Below are positions 8,523-17,452 of a stretch of 46,205 nucleotides of DNA, piece by piece. A model generated the notes under the pieces. It saw only the letters and a list, made by a program, of their open reading frames with translations. It made no database searches and was not told the origin of the DNA. A program made the translations under genes and the position numbers. This DNA is from Spirochaetaceae bacterium (GTDB lineage: Bacteria > Spirochaetota > Spirochaetia > SZUA-6 > Bin103): positions 1-46,205 of the forward strand of contig JAPOQV010000145.1 of NCBI GenBank assembly GCA_026710565.1, given 5' to 3'. Numbering within the stretch: position 1 is the first letter of the stretch; each line of letters opens with the position of its first letter.

Positions 8523-9170
8523 CTACTGCCAGGAGAACCTCTGGTTGCTGCCCAGCTTGACGATCACCTGCTCGAACTCCCAGTACGCCAGACCGGTCTC
8601 GATGTCGGTGGCCGTGAGCTGGAAGTAGTAGTCGACCTGCTGCGCGTCGCCGACGCGGTTGGTGCGCTGGATGATCTTGCCCGACAGGCTGAGGTCGGGC
8701 GCCACCACGGTGCCGTCCTTGGCGACGGTATCCTGATTGAACAGCTTGTCCTTCTGCAGCTCGCGCACCTTGGCGATCAACGGATCCTCGGGGTCGTCCA
8801 CTCCCACGGCCGTGGTGGCGATGACCCTGCCGCTCTCCAGCATGTCGATCCGTATCTTCTTGACGAGCTGATCGGTGTCGATGTCGAGCGCCGTGTCGTT
8901 GATCATGCGGCTGACCGCCATCACCCACGGCGCGTCGCTGCCGGGCTTGACCGACAGTGGGCTGTCGAGGAACGAGGCCACTGCCTGCTCCGCCGCAAAC
9001 TCGAAGTCACGGTAGTCAAGGCCGAGGGTGGTCCGCTCGCCGACCTGCGGCGGATTCGGCTGCGGCTCGTTGGCCTGGCGCAGATCGAGGTACACCGGGT
9101 CCGATGCGCAGCCGATCAGCAGGGCGAGCGCCGCGGAGGAAACGACGGCGAAGTGGACGATCGATTTCAT
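8523..9170 (-). CDS. LpoB-like lipoprotein (penicillin-binding-protein activator family)
   Basis: An outer-membrane-type lipoprotein of about 215 residues. The signal peptide ends in the lipobox LLIGC followed by AS, which should be lipidated at the cysteine. The mature part contains the family core: LGLDYRDFEFAAEQAVASFL, PWVMAVSRMINDTALDIDTD, DMLESGRVIATTAVG, LSLSGKIIQR and YYFQLTATDIETGLAYWEFE. In enterobacteria LpoB spans the periplasm to stimulate PBP1b. I chose ATG 9170 (MKSIVHFAVV) because GGAGG sits seven bases before it; ATG 9176 lies only one base from that site. A TATATT just upstream could be a -10 box, giving the gene its own promoter despite its place behind the COG3014-type gene. 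Confidence 0.85.
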   Translation of the reverse strand: MKSIVHFAVVSSAALALLIGCASDPVYLDLRQANEPQPNPPQVGERTTLGLDYRDFEFAAEQAVASFLDSPLSVKPGSDAPWVMAVSRMINDTALDIDTDQLVKKIRIDMLESGRVIATTAVGVDDPEDPLIAKVRELQKDKLFNQDTVAKDGTVVAPDLSLSGKIIQRTNRVGDAQQVDYYFQLTATDIETGLAYWEFEQVIVKLGSNQRFSWQ

Positions 9171-9207
9171 CTGCATGCCTCCAATATAGTCCCATTGTCG
9201 GCAGATT

Positions 9208-10626
9208 TCAGCCTCCGAACGCCGCCGCGTGCACGGTCGGCGGAGCCCCCTGCACGACGGTCTTCACTTGTACCAGCACGAAACGCCCGCTCGGCAGCGG
9301 CACGTCCACCGTGTGACCGCCGGCCGACACCCGGATCGTGCCGTCGGACGGCCGCGGCAGGCTGGCGATGCCGATCGTTTGCGGCAGCGCTCGCCAACTG
9401 CGGATGTCGGCCTGGGTGGCCACCGCGGAGGCGATCGGCGTGACGAAGCCGATGATCGACCCCAGCGTTCCGGCGTCCCTGGTCTCTTCCTGAACCGCGA
9501 TCTGCAACAGGGTCCGGATCACGGTGCCCGCCACCGCCTTGCCGACCACGGCGTCGTACCCGGCGCGGAACTCCGTGGCGGCGTAGCGGTCGACGTTCAG
9601 AAGGGTCTCGGTCCGGTACTCCTCTCCACCGGCGCCGATCCGCAGCGGACCCGCCGCCGCCCTGCCCGGACGCAGCTCCGGCAACGCCATGGAGACTATG
9701 AGGAAGCTGTCCGCGTCGAGGAACACCGGCAGGTCGAAGCGGAACTGTTCGAGATACGGTCCCGTGCCGTCCTCGTGCACGACCCAGACGCGGTCGCCGG
9801 CCGCGGACCCCGAGGCGGCTCGCTCGGCCACAGCCAGGTCGGCGAGGACCTGCCGGTTGCGCGCGCCGTCCACGGCGGCCGCGTTGCGGAACAGGTCGGA
9901 TGCGCGGTTGGCCTCCCCGGTGGCGAGCCGGAACGCGCCGTGCAGCCAGTCGGCGAGCGGATTCCGCAGGTCCCGGTACTCCCCGAGCGATTCGACCGCC
10001 TTCAGGCGCCGGGCGACCGCTCCGTCGGGCTCCATCGCCTCGCCGAGCGACCGATCGATGCTCTCGCGATGCTCGTCCTCGTCCTCCTCCCCGGCGCGCA
10101 GCGCCCGGACCTTGGCGGCAAGCTGGTCGACGGCGTTGGCCTGCCGCTGGTGCGCGCGATTCAGCTCCACCCGGGCGCGCGCCGTGTCGCCGATCATCAG
10201 CGCATTGGTGGCCTTGTAGGTGTTCACCATCACGCCCTCGTAGATCGTTCCCCGATAGGAGACCATCAGGTCATTGCCCACCAGGGTCAGCCCCGCCGAC
10301 AGCAGGTCCTCCACGCTGGCGATGGAGTCCGCCTTCCACATGAGCTGCGACTCGGCCCGGTCGAACGCGACCTGGGAAGCCTCGAACCGGCCGGCCGCGC
10401 GCAGCGCCATGGCGGTGTGCAGGGAGCTGAGGAGCTGCCCCTCCGGGTAGTCGAGCCCGGTCTCACCGCCGACCACGGCGCTGGCGGCGTCGTAGTCGCC
10501 GACGGAGTAGCTTTCCAGGAACGTCTGTGTCTCCTGGATGTCGGAGAACCCCGCGCACCCCCAGAGCAGTGCGGCAGCGGCAAGCATCGCCGACGGACGC
10601 GCAACGGCGGACAACTTTCCTTTCAA
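9208..10626 (-). CDS. COG3014-type lipoprotein (LpoB-associated)
   Basis: A lipoprotein of about 472 residues of the uncharacterised COG3014 type. The signal peptide ends in LLWGC followed by AG. The mature N-terminal half is helical and TPR-like (SYSVGDYDAASAVVGG, HTAMALRAAGRFEASQVAFD, TYKATNALMIGDTARARVEL). The C-terminal half has the family blocks WVVHEDGTGPYLEQFRFDLP, GTVIRTLLQIAVQEET and a final beta-rich region. Members commonly sit beside lpoB-like genes, as here, suggesting a shared role in cell-wall or outer-membrane assembly. I start at TTG 10626 because a GGAGG lies nine bases upstream; ATG 10650 would extend the signal peptide by eight basic residues and has no such site. The gap to the next gene is 37 bp. 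Confidence 0.8.
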   Translation of the reverse strand: MKGKLSAVARPSAMLAAAALLWGCAGFSDIQETQTFLESYSVGDYDAASAVVGGETGLDYPEGQLLSSLHTAMALRAAGRFEASQVAFDRAESQLMWKADSIASVEDLLSAGLTLVGNDLMVSYRGTIYEGVMVNTYKATNALMIGDTARARVELNRAHQRQANAVDQLAAKVRALRAGEEDEDEHRESIDRSLGEAMEPDGAVARRLKAVESLGEYRDLRNPLADWLHGAFRLATGEANRASDLFRNAAAVDGARNRQVLADLAVAERAASGSAAGDRVWVVHEDGTGPYLEQFRFDLPVFLDADSFLIVSMALPELRPGRAAAGPLRIGAGGEEYRTETLLNVDRYAATEFRAGYDAVVGKAVAGTVIRTLLQIAVQEETRDAGTLGSIIGFVTPIASAVATQADIRSWRALPQTIGIASLPRPSDGTIRVSAGGHTVDVPLPSGRFVLVQVKTVVQGAPPTVHAAAFGG

Positions 10627-10682
10627 CGCCCCAATCCTCCGGCGCGGCACCAGCCATGCTGCAGGCCGCCCGCGCCCCGGCT

Positions 10683-11342
10683 ATGATGCGCCGGAGCGGC
10701 GTGGCTGACCAAGCGGCGGATCCCTGGAATGCCGCGGTATACGAGGCCGCGGAAGTCGGGCGCTGGGTGGGACTGAGGCCGTCGCGCGTCCGGCGGTGGC
10801 TGCGCACGGGCAACTCCGGGCAGAGGTCCACTCGTGCGTCGTTCCTGGACCTGATCGACCTGCTGTTCGTCACGCCGTTTCTGGCTCGCGGCCTGCGGCT
10901 GCGGCAGCTCCGCGCGGCGCTCGACGAAGCCGGGCATCTGCTCGGCGTCGGCCACTATGCCTCGCGCGACTTCTTCAGCGACGGTCACGGCGTCTTTCTG
11001 AGGACGCACACGTACGGCGACGCCATTCTGAGACTCCTGTCCGACGGCCAGTGGATTGCCGGCGACGACGTCCTGGACATCGCCGGCAGCATCGAATTCG
11101 ACGAGGGGTCGGGGTTGGCCGAGCGCTGGTACCCGTCCGGCATGGACGGGCTGATCGTGATCGACCCGCTTGTCGCGGCCGGCCGGCCGGCGATCGACAG
11201 CCGCACCGTGTCGACCGCCGACGTGCACGCCGCGTTCGTGAACGAAGGCCGCAGCGTGGCTGGCGCCAGCGCCCGCCTCGGCCTGGACACCGAGGAGGTC
11301 GAAGCGGCAGTCCTCTTCGAAGAGCACACCCGCTCCCGATGA
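10683..11342 (+). CDS. DUF433 / HTH antitoxin-like protein, no toxin partner seen
   Basis: The 219-residue product has an N-terminal MerR-like helix-turn-helix (YEAAEVGRWVGLRPSRVRRW), a central region of about 120 residues, and a C-terminal DUF433-like domain (AAGRPAIDSRTVSTADVHAA, then SVAGASARLGLDTEEVEAAV). Proteins of this layout are usually antitoxins encoded just ahead of a short PIN-like DUF5615 toxin. Here the next gene lies on the opposite strand and no such toxin follows, so it is either solitary or a plain DNA-binding regulator. Two tandem ATGs begin the gene; GTG 10701 is another possible start. It is divergent from the COG3014-type gene (56 bp). Confidence 0.65.
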   Translation: MMRRSGVADQAADPWNAAVYEAAEVGRWVGLRPSRVRRWLRTGNSGQRSTRASFLDLIDLLFVTPFLARGLRLRQLRAALDEAGHLLGVGHYASRDFFSDGHGVFLRTHTYGDAILRLLSDGQWIAGDDVLDIAGSIEFDEGSGLAERWYPSGMDGLIVIDPLVAAGRPAIDSRTVSTADVHAAFVNEGRSVAGASARLGLDTEEVEAAVLFEEHTRSR

Positions 11343-11395
11343 ATCGGGCACGGCGCAGCGAAAGAGGGTCTCCGCGCGACGGTCTCTTGGGGCGG

Positions 11396-12067
11396 TTACT
11401 CGGCCGAGAGCGCGGCGGTGGCGAACACCACGTGGAACGGCATGCAGTAGATGACCACGCTGCCGTACCGGCTGACGTCGGTGCCCGCGTCGAGCGCGTA
11501 GTTCTGACTGCCGAGGTTGCCCTTGAGCGAGCCCAGGTCGACGTACTGGCCCAGCTCGTCGCGCCGTTTCGGCTCCGCGTTCTCGGCCAGCAGCACGTGC
11601 AGGTCCGGCCCGTTGGTGACCCGGAACTCCTCGAACCGGAGCACCAGGCCGCCGTCCGCCAGGCGGTAAATGAGAGCCTTGCCCGAACCCTTGTGGAAGC
11701 GGTCGGCATCCATGAATGCGCCCTGCGCCAGCCGCTCCGGTGACCCGCCGCCCGGCATCGCATCGTCCATGTCCTGGTCGGGCATGGCGGCCGCGAAGTC
11801 CATGACCCGGTCCTGGATCTCCTGCTGCGCGCGGCCGGACAGGTCCTCCCACGCTTCGCCCTGCGGCAGGTTGGCCAGCGCCTCGCGGCGCTTCGCCTCG
11901 ATCTCCGCGGCCGGCATGTCGTCCATGTCGCCGGCGCTCGGCAACTCCACCGGGAACGCCTCGGAGACGGTGCGATTGATGAACAGGGGCGAGCCCAGGT
12001 ACCAGCCGCCCGCCAGCACGGCGGCGCCCGCCACGGCGATGATGACGATCAGGATGGGTCTTCTCAT
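11396..12067 (-). CDS. DM13 domain-containing membrane-anchored protein
   Basis: A 223-residue protein with an N-terminal hydrophobic anchor (PILIVIIAVAGAAVLAGGWYLG), a periplasmic acidic/helical region of about 80 residues and a C-terminal DM13 domain from about residue 115. DM13 blocks seen are GAFMDADRFHKGSGKALIYR, VTNGPDLHVLLAENAEPK, YVDLGSLKGNLGSQNYAL and VVIYCMPFHVVF with its conserved cysteine. DM13 is predicted to be a cytochrome-like redox or electron-transfer module; direct biochemical evidence for the bacterial form is thin. The start ATG 12067 (MRRPILIV) fits the anchor. It is 32 bp downstream of the glycosylase gene and may be transcribed with it. Confidence 0.82.
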   Translation of the reverse strand: MRRPILIVIIAVAGAAVLAGGWYLGSPLFINRTVSEAFPVELPSAGDMDDMPAAEIEAKRREALANLPQGEAWEDLSGRAQQEIQDRVMDFAAAMPDQDMDDAMPGGGSPERLAQGAFMDADRFHKGSGKALIYRLADGGLVLRFEEFRVTNGPDLHVLLAENAEPKRRDELGQYVDLGSLKGNLGSQNYALDAGTDVSRYGSVVIYCMPFHVVFATAALSAE

Positions 12068-12099
12068 GCCATGAATGTGCGCCTCACGGCGGCCCGCGG

Positions 12100-13011
12100 C
12101 TACCGCCGGGGCGTGCGCAGCTCGTCCAGCTCCTGCAGGCTGCGCGGCCAGTCGCCCTTGAGCAGCCGCGAGAGCGCGCGGTCCGCCAGCAGCTTGCCGC
12201 CGGTCTGGCACTCGGGGCAGTAGTTGCACTCGTTGTCGGCGTACCGGATGCGCTGCACGGGCGTGGCGCAGCGCGGACACGGCTGGCCGAACTTGCCGTG
12301 CACGGCCATCTCCGGACGGAACGCCGTCACCCGTTCCGGAAACCGGTCGCCGGCCTGCTCGCGAAGCCGCTCGATCCAGAGCGTGAGCACCTCGCGCGTC
12401 GCCGTGAACAGCCGCTCCATCTCGTCGTCCGTCAGCCGGGTCGTCCACTTCAGCGGCGACAACCCCGCGGCGTGCAGGATCTCGTCCGAATAGGCGTTGC
12501 CGATCCCGGAACACAGGCGCGGATCGGTGAGCGCGCGCTTCACGGTGTGGTTCTCCGTCAACAACGCCTGGCGAAACGTGGACTCGTCCGCGGCCAGCAC
12601 GTCGATGCCGCCCCGGTCCAGCGCCCGCAGCGCCGGCGCACCGCGCAGCAGGTGGAGCGCGGCGCGCCGCTTTGCTCCCTGCTCGGTGAGGATCAGGGTT
12701 CCCGTGTCGAACCGGAACGCCGCCAGACCCACGCGGCGCGGTATCGGCGCGTCGGCCGCCCCTTCCTTCCAGCGGAGGCGACCGGCGATCATCAGGTGAA
12801 GGGCCAGGTGCAGGTCCTCCCCCAGACCGAAAACGATGCGCTTGCCGATCAGGTCGATCGACTCGACACGTGCGTCTGCGACCGCGTCGAGGGGCGGGTC
12901 GTACGTCTTGAGCAGGCTGGGGCTGGCCACCGTCACGCGTCTCAGCCGCTCGCCCGACACGTGGCGCGACAGTTGGTCGCGGTAGAGCACGAGATCTGGC
13001 AGCTCGGGCAT
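12100..13011 (-). CDS. DNA-formamidopyrimidine glycosylase family protein (Fpg/Nei)
   Basis: A 303-residue base-excision-repair glycosylase/AP-lyase. The catalytic N-terminal proline P2 and E3 (MPELP), K57 (LIGKRIV), LHLMIAGRL and the H2TH segment with NHTVKRALTDPRLCSGIGNA are present. A four-cysteine zinc finger (CPRC then CPEC, 16 residues between) sits near 243-266. The start reads ELPDLVLY rather than the ELPEVE of classical MutM, and a stretch of about 35 residues (DRALSRLLKGDWPRSLQELD) follows the zinc finger. These mark a separate conserved subfamily whose preferred lesion may not be 8-oxoguanine, so I give no gene symbol. An A+T-rich segment with inverted repeats lies directly upstream. 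Confidence 0.88.
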   Translation of the reverse strand: MPELPDLVLYRDQLSRHVSGERLRRVTVASPSLLKTYDPPLDAVADARVESIDLIGKRIVFGLGEDLHLALHLMIAGRLRWKEGAADAPIPRRVGLAAFRFDTGTLILTEQGAKRRAALHLLRGAPALRALDRGGIDVLAADESTFRQALLTENHTVKRALTDPRLCSGIGNAYSDEILHAAGLSPLKWTTRLTDDEMERLFTATREVLTLWIERLREQAGDRFPERVTAFRPEMAVHGKFGQPCPRCATPVQRIRYADNECNYCPECQTGGKLLADRALSRLLKGDWPRSLQELDELRTPRR

Positions 13012-13320
13012 CGTCAGCCGTCCGTTGTCGATAATCGTTTATCTTTTACTCGGAAACGATCGGCATCATCATTGAATCGCTTGTGACTGCCAGGCGATCG
13101 TCTGCCGTCGATGATGAGGCGGTCGGGGACAGGCCGCCGAGGACGGTGGTCGAGCGTCATTCCCACGTCGCCCCTACCATACCCCAGCCTCGCCGGACGA
13201 GAACTACCCACCTGACCGCACCGCATCGCCGAGCATGTGCCCCCGCCTCCGCCCCGATGGCGTCACGCAGGTCACGCATGTTGCGGCTCACCTCCTCTTG
13301 GGCTTATGAACTGACGACAC
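13012..13320. other. 309-bp divergent intergenic region with short inverted repeats
   Basis: This gap separates the glycosylase gene (minus) from hyuA (plus). Close to the glycosylase start lies an A+T-rich patch. GATAA-TCGT-TTATC (about 13030-13043) is a quasi-palindrome, and ATCGTTT (13034-13040) is repeated inverted as AAACGAT (13054-13060), an operator-like layout. Near the hyuA end the minus strand carries a strong AGGAGG followed by GTG AGC CGC AAC ATG and a 40-codon frame ending near 13160. I do not recognise that peptide (MRDLRDAIGAEAGAHARR) and suspect a remnant. No hyuA promoter or Shine-Dalgarno stands out. Confidence 0.4.
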
Positions 13321-15372
13321 GTGAACGAAGAGTCAGGCATACGGAGCGCGCAGAAGCCAACCGAGCGTACCCTTGCGCTGGGCATCGACACCGGGGGCAC
13401 GTTCACCGATCTGGTGGCGCTCGGCCCTGATGGGTCGGTGCGTGTCGCCAAGGCCCCTTCGACACCCGACGCGCCGCTCGGCGCACTGCTCCGCGTGCTC
13501 GGCAAAGCCGCCGTGCCGGGCGACGCCATCGAGCGCATCGTGCACGGCACGACGGTGGCCACCAACGCGGTGCTGCAGCGGCGCGGGGCCGAGGTGCTGT
13601 ACGTCACCACCGCGGGGTTCGAGGACATCCCGTTCATCCAGCGCATCAACCGCAAGAGCGAGTACGACCTGCACTGGCGGAAGCCGCAGCCGCTGGTCCG
13701 GCGCCGCAACTGCCTGCCTGTCGCCGAGCGCATCGACGCCCAGGGCGAGGTGGTGGTGCCGCTGGAGGCCGCTGCCCTGAAGCAGCTCGCGGCACAGATC
13801 GCCGAGCGCGGCCCCGAGGCGATCGCGGTCAGCCTGCTGTTCTCCTATCTCAACCCGGCCCATGAGCTTGCGCTCGGCGCATTCCTGGAGCAGCGCTTTC
13901 CCGCCATCCCGGTGTCCCTGTCGCATCGGGTAGCCCCGCTGTGGCGCGAGTACGAGCGCTCCAGCACGACCATTGCCGACGCCTACCTGAAGCCGCTGCT
14001 GGGCGGCTACTGCCGGAGCGTCGGCGACGCGCTCCGCGAACGCCGGGTCGGAGCCCCGTGCTCGCTCCTCAAGTCGGACGGCGGCACCACCGGCCTGACG
14101 CAGGCGCCGCGACGGCCCGTGGAACTGCTGCTCTCCGGGCTCGCCGGAGGCGTGATCGGCGGCGCCCACTTCGCGCGCGAGGCGGGCTTCGAGCAGGCGA
14201 TCACCCTCGACATGGGGGGCACGAGCTGCGACGTGGGACTGCTGCTGGAAGGCGAGCCACGGTTCACCACCGAGTACGAAATCGAGTGGGGGCTCCCGGT
14301 AGCCGTACCGGTGATCGAGGTGCGTACGCTCGGCGCAGGCGGGGGCTCGATCGCCCGCATCGACAAGGGCGGCATGCTCAGCGTGGGACCGGAGAGCGCG
14401 GGCGCCCGGCCCGGTCCCGGCTGCTACGGCGCCGGCGGGGACGCCGCCACCGTGACCGACGCCAACCTCGTGCTCGGCCGGCTTAACCCGGACTTCTTCC
14501 TGGGCGGAGAGCTGAAGCTGCACCCCGAACGCGCGGCAGCGGTGATCGACCCGCTGGCGCGCTCGCTCGGACTCGACCGCGAAGAGGCGGCGCGGGCCAT
14601 CGTCGACCTGGCCGACGAGAACATGACCAACGCCATCCGCCTGCTGACCATCGAGCGCGGGATCGATCCCCGCGACTTCGTGCTGGTCGCCTTCGGGGGC
14701 GCCGGGCCGCTGCACGCAGCCGCCATCGCCGCCAAGCTGGGCATGCGCCGGGTGGTCGTGCCGCCGCATCCCGGGTTGTGCTCGGCCTTCGGGGCCGCCC
14801 TGGCGCGGTTGCGGGTGGAGCGGATGCAGACCCTGGGGAGGCGCCACACGGCGGTGGACGACGCCGAGGTGGCAGCGCGCTTCCGCGCCATGCTGCAGGC
14901 CGGGCGGCGGGAGATCGAATCGGAAGGGCTGCGCGGCGCCGCGCGCGAGCGCCTCGGCCTGAGCATGCGCTACGCGCAGCAGAACTACGAGCAGGACGTG
15001 GAGTACCGGTTCGCGGACGGACTGCCGGCGGCGGTCGAGCGCTTCCACCGCCGACATGAGGAATTCTTCGGCTACCAGTTCCCCGATCACCCCGTGGAGC
15101 TGGTGCATCTCAAGGCGTCGCTGGCCGAGACCGCGGCGGAACCGCCGCCCGCCCCCGCGGCGCCCGCCGCCCCGGCACCCGGCGGGCCGTCGCGGTCGGG
15201 CCGTGCCGGCTACCGCCGCGACCGGTTGCCGGTAGGCACCGAACTGCGCGGCCCGGCCGTGGTCGAGGAGCTGGACTCCACCACCTTCATCCCGGAAGGG
15301 GTGCACGTTGCCGTGGATGGGCTCGGCAACCTCGTCCTTACCCTGCCGTCCGCGGCGCCGGAGGAGGAATAA
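13321..15372 (+). CDS. hyuA: Hydantoinase A / oxoprolinase family subunit
   Basis: A 683-residue ATP-dependent subunit of the HyuA/acetone-carboxylase-beta superfamily, which activates hydantoins, 5-oxoproline, acetophenone or related amides or ketones. The ASKHA-type nucleotide blocks are present: ALGIDTGGTFTDLVALGPDG near residue 19, LDMGGTSCDVGLL near 297 and VAFGGAGPLHAAAIA near 457. SLSHRVAPLWREYERSSTTI and the C-terminal beta domain (about 520-680) are also typical. The start is GTG 13321, since no ATG lies ahead of the GIDTGGT block; no good Shine-Dalgarno is seen. hyuB follows after four bases, behind a GGAGGA. The real substrate cannot be told from the sequence. Confidence 0.92.
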   Translation: MNEESGIRSAQKPTERTLALGIDTGGTFTDLVALGPDGSVRVAKAPSTPDAPLGALLRVLGKAAVPGDAIERIVHGTTVATNAVLQRRGAEVLYVTTAGFEDIPFIQRINRKSEYDLHWRKPQPLVRRRNCLPVAERIDAQGEVVVPLEAAALKQLAAQIAERGPEAIAVSLLFSYLNPAHELALGAFLEQRFPAIPVSLSHRVAPLWREYERSSTTIADAYLKPLLGGYCRSVGDALRERRVGAPCSLLKSDGGTTGLTQAPRRPVELLLSGLAGGVIGGAHFAREAGFEQAITLDMGGTSCDVGLLLEGEPRFTTEYEIEWGLPVAVPVIEVRTLGAGGGSIARIDKGGMLSVGPESAGARPGPGCYGAGGDAATVTDANLVLGRLNPDFFLGGELKLHPERAAAVIDPLARSLGLDREEAARAIVDLADENMTNAIRLLTIERGIDPRDFVLVAFGGAGPLHAAAIAAKLGMRRVVVPPHPGLCSAFGAALARLRVERMQTLGRRHTAVDDAEVAARFRAMLQAGRREIESEGLRGAARERLGLSMRYAQQNYEQDVEYRFADGLPAAVERFHRRHEEFFGYQFPDHPVELVHLKASLAETAAEPPPAPAAPAAPAPGGPSRSGRAGYRRDRLPVGTELRGPAVVEELDSTTFIPEGVHVAVDGLGNLVLTLPSAAPEEE

Positions 15373-15376
15373 CGCG

Positions 15377-17149
15377 ATGGCGAAGCCGCTGGACAGCGTC
15401 ACCCTCACCATCATCAACAACTCCCTGGTCAACACCTGCCGGGAGATGGGGCTGGCGATGATGAAGACCTCCTACTCCTCGATCTTCAACGAGGGGCTGG
15501 ACTTCTCCTGCGTGGTGTTCGACCGCGACGCGCAGATGGTCTCCTACGCCGAGTTCTGCCCCGCCCAGATCGGGGCGATCCTGTACACCATGCAGTGGAC
15601 GATCGCCGAGGTGGGACTCGATAACTTCCGCCCCGGCGACGTGGTGATGCACAACGATCCCTACCGCGGCGGCTGCCACCTGCCCGAGCACACCGTGATC
15701 AAGCCGGTGTACCACCGCGGCGAGCTGTACGGCTTCGTCGGCAACATCGCCCACCTCACCGAGATCGGCGGCAAGGCGGTGGGCGGATTCGCCGCCGACG
15801 CGCGGGAGATCTACCAGGAGGGCCTGCGGCTGCCGCCGGTGAAGATCATGCGCGGCGGCGAGTACGTCGACGACATCTGGAAGATCATCCTCACCAACCA
15901 CCGCACGCCGCGCACCTCCTGGGGCGACTTCCACGCCATGATCGGCTCGCTCACGGTCGCCGAACGGCGCCTGCACCAGCTCCTGGACCGGTACGGCTTC
16001 GACACCGTGATCGGCGCCGGCAAGCAGCTCATGGACTACGCCGAGCGGCGCATGCGCGCCGAGATCGCCGAGATCCCCGACGGCGAGTACGCGTTCGAGG
16101 ACTGGATCGAGAACGACGGCGTGGTGGCGGACCGGCGCTACCGCATTCACTGCACCGCGGTGGTGCGCGGCGAGCGCATTATCTTCGACTACAACGGCTC
16201 CAGCCCGCAGGCGCAGGGCCCCTGCAACTGCACCTACGGCGTGACCGCGTCGGCCACCTACAACGCGATGCTCAACCTCACCGACCGCACCATCCCGCGC
16301 AACTCCGGCTGCTACCGCCCCATCGAGTTGATCGTGCCGCCCGGTACGGTGGTAAACGTCGAACATCCCGGTCCCAGCGTCGGCGGCAACTCCGAGATCC
16401 ACGAACGCATCGTCGACGTCCTGTTCGGCTGCCTGTCGGCGGCGCTGCCCGAGCGGGTGCCCGCCGCCACCGGCGCCAGCTCCTGCAACTTCCTGTTCGG
16501 CGGCACGCATCCGCACACCGGCGAGTTCTATGCCAACTACCACATCGAGGGCTGCGGCTGGGGCGGCAAGGCGACCGGCGACGGCAACGACAGCCAGTGT
16601 CCGATCAACGGCAACTGCCGCAACACGCCGGTTGAGGTGTTCGAGACCCGCTACCCGTGGCTCACCCACAGCTACAGCCTGGCGAACGGCTCGGAAGGCC
16701 ACGGACGCAGCCGCGGCGGCGCCGGCAGCCGCCGCGTGATCGAGGCGCGGGCGCCGGAGATCACGGTTTCCAGCTTCATGGACCGCCACGAGACCGGTGC
16801 CTGGGGGCTGTTCGGAGGCCGGCAGGGACGCCCGGGAGCGTTGCGCATCCGCAAGCACGGCGACGACGCATGGCGCACCTTCAGCGACGCGTACGGCACG
16901 GTGTCGCCCAACAAGTTCGCCGACATCAGGGTGCAGCACGGCGACCTCATCGAGATCGTCAGTCCCGGGGGCGGCGGGTACGGGCCGCCCGCGGAGCGCG
17001 ACCCCGAGCTGGTGTGCGAGGAGGTACGCGACGGGGTGCTCAGCGCGGATCAAGCGCGCGAGGTGTACGGGGTGGTGCTGGAACGGGATGCCGCCGGCGG
17101 CTGGCGCGTGGACGCGGCGGCAACGGCGCAGCTACGCTCGGGGCCGTGA
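15377..17149 (+). CDS. hyuB: Hydantoinase B / oxoprolinase family subunit
   Basis: A 590-residue partner of HyuA, of normal length for the family. Conserved stretches include INNSLVNTCREMGLAMMKTS, FRPGDVVMHNDPYRGGCHLP with the metal-binding HNDPY block, GFVGNIAHLTEIGG, GPCNCTYGVTASATYNAMLN, GGNSEIHERIVDVLFGCL and VSPGGGGYGPP near the C-terminus. HyuA and HyuB form a complex that couples ATP hydrolysis to ring opening or carboxylation. GGAGGA lies eight bases ahead of ATG 15377, which fixes the start. Its TGA overlaps the GTG of a 78-residue zinc-ribbon gene, so that protein is probably made stoichiometrically with it. Confidence 0.92.
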   Translation: MAKPLDSVTLTIINNSLVNTCREMGLAMMKTSYSSIFNEGLDFSCVVFDRDAQMVSYAEFCPAQIGAILYTMQWTIAEVGLDNFRPGDVVMHNDPYRGGCHLPEHTVIKPVYHRGELYGFVGNIAHLTEIGGKAVGGFAADAREIYQEGLRLPPVKIMRGGEYVDDIWKIILTNHRTPRTSWGDFHAMIGSLTVAERRLHQLLDRYGFDTVIGAGKQLMDYAERRMRAEIAEIPDGEYAFEDWIENDGVVADRRYRIHCTAVVRGERIIFDYNGSSPQAQGPCNCTYGVTASATYNAMLNLTDRTIPRNSGCYRPIELIVPPGTVVNVEHPGPSVGGNSEIHERIVDVLFGCLSAALPERVPAATGASSCNFLFGGTHPHTGEFYANYHIEGCGWGGKATGDGNDSQCPINGNCRNTPVEVFETRYPWLTHSYSLANGSEGHGRSRGGAGSRRVIEARAPEITVSSFMDRHETGAWGLFGGRQGRPGALRIRKHGDDAWRTFSDAYGTVSPNKFADIRVQHGDLIEIVSPGGGGYGPPAERDPELVCEEVRDGVLSADQAREVYGVVLERDAAGGWRVDAAATAQLRSGP

Positions 17150-17382
17150 GCGCCGCAGAGGGACACTGGGAGCCGGTCCCCGACGCGCTTTACGCGACCA
17201 CCACCGCGCGCTGCGACCTGTGCGGCAAGATGATCGTCGGCCGTCTCTGGCGCGCGCAGCACGGCGCGCGTCGCTTGAGCTTCTGCGACCGCCGCTGCCA
17301 GCGCACCTGGCTGGAGTACTGGCTGCCGCGCTACGGCGGCGCCGATCCGTCCGCAGACGGCACCCGCGACGCGTCCGGATAG
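17146..17382 (+). CDS. Small zinc-ribbon protein, candidate third subunit of the hydantoinase complex
   Basis: This gene starts at GTG 17146 inside the hyuB stop (GTGA) and encodes 78 residues: MSAAEGHWEPVPDALYATTT and onwards. A zinc ribbon is formed by CDLCGK at about 23-26 and CDRRC at about 48-52, followed by TWLEYWLPRYGG. I know no named function. Its position and four-base overlap suggest it is an accessory or structural subunit, by analogy with the small zinc-containing gamma subunit of acetone carboxylases, but that is inference. The composition and codon pattern continue unbroken from hyuB, which argues for a real gene rather than a chance frame. Confidence 0.7.
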   Translation: MSAAEGHWEPVPDALYATTTARCDLCGKMIVGRLWRAQHGARRLSFCDRRCQRTWLEYWLPRYGGADPSADGTRDASG

Positions 17383-17452
17383 GGACCGTTCGGCCGGCGA
17401 ACGCGAACGCGCCGTCTTTGGCTTCGCCACGCGGGCCGCTATGCTCGGCTTC

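Noticed and set aside
13014..13226. A 70-codon minus-strand frame upstream of the glycosylase gene
   Set aside because: It has no recognisable motif and runs through the A+T-rich promoter-like patch; probably not a gene.
13333..17053. Very long minus-strand frames opposite hyuA and hyuB
   Set aside because: Their composition is a mirror of the plus-strand codon bias and no family is recognisable; hyuA and hyuB are unmistakable on the other strand.
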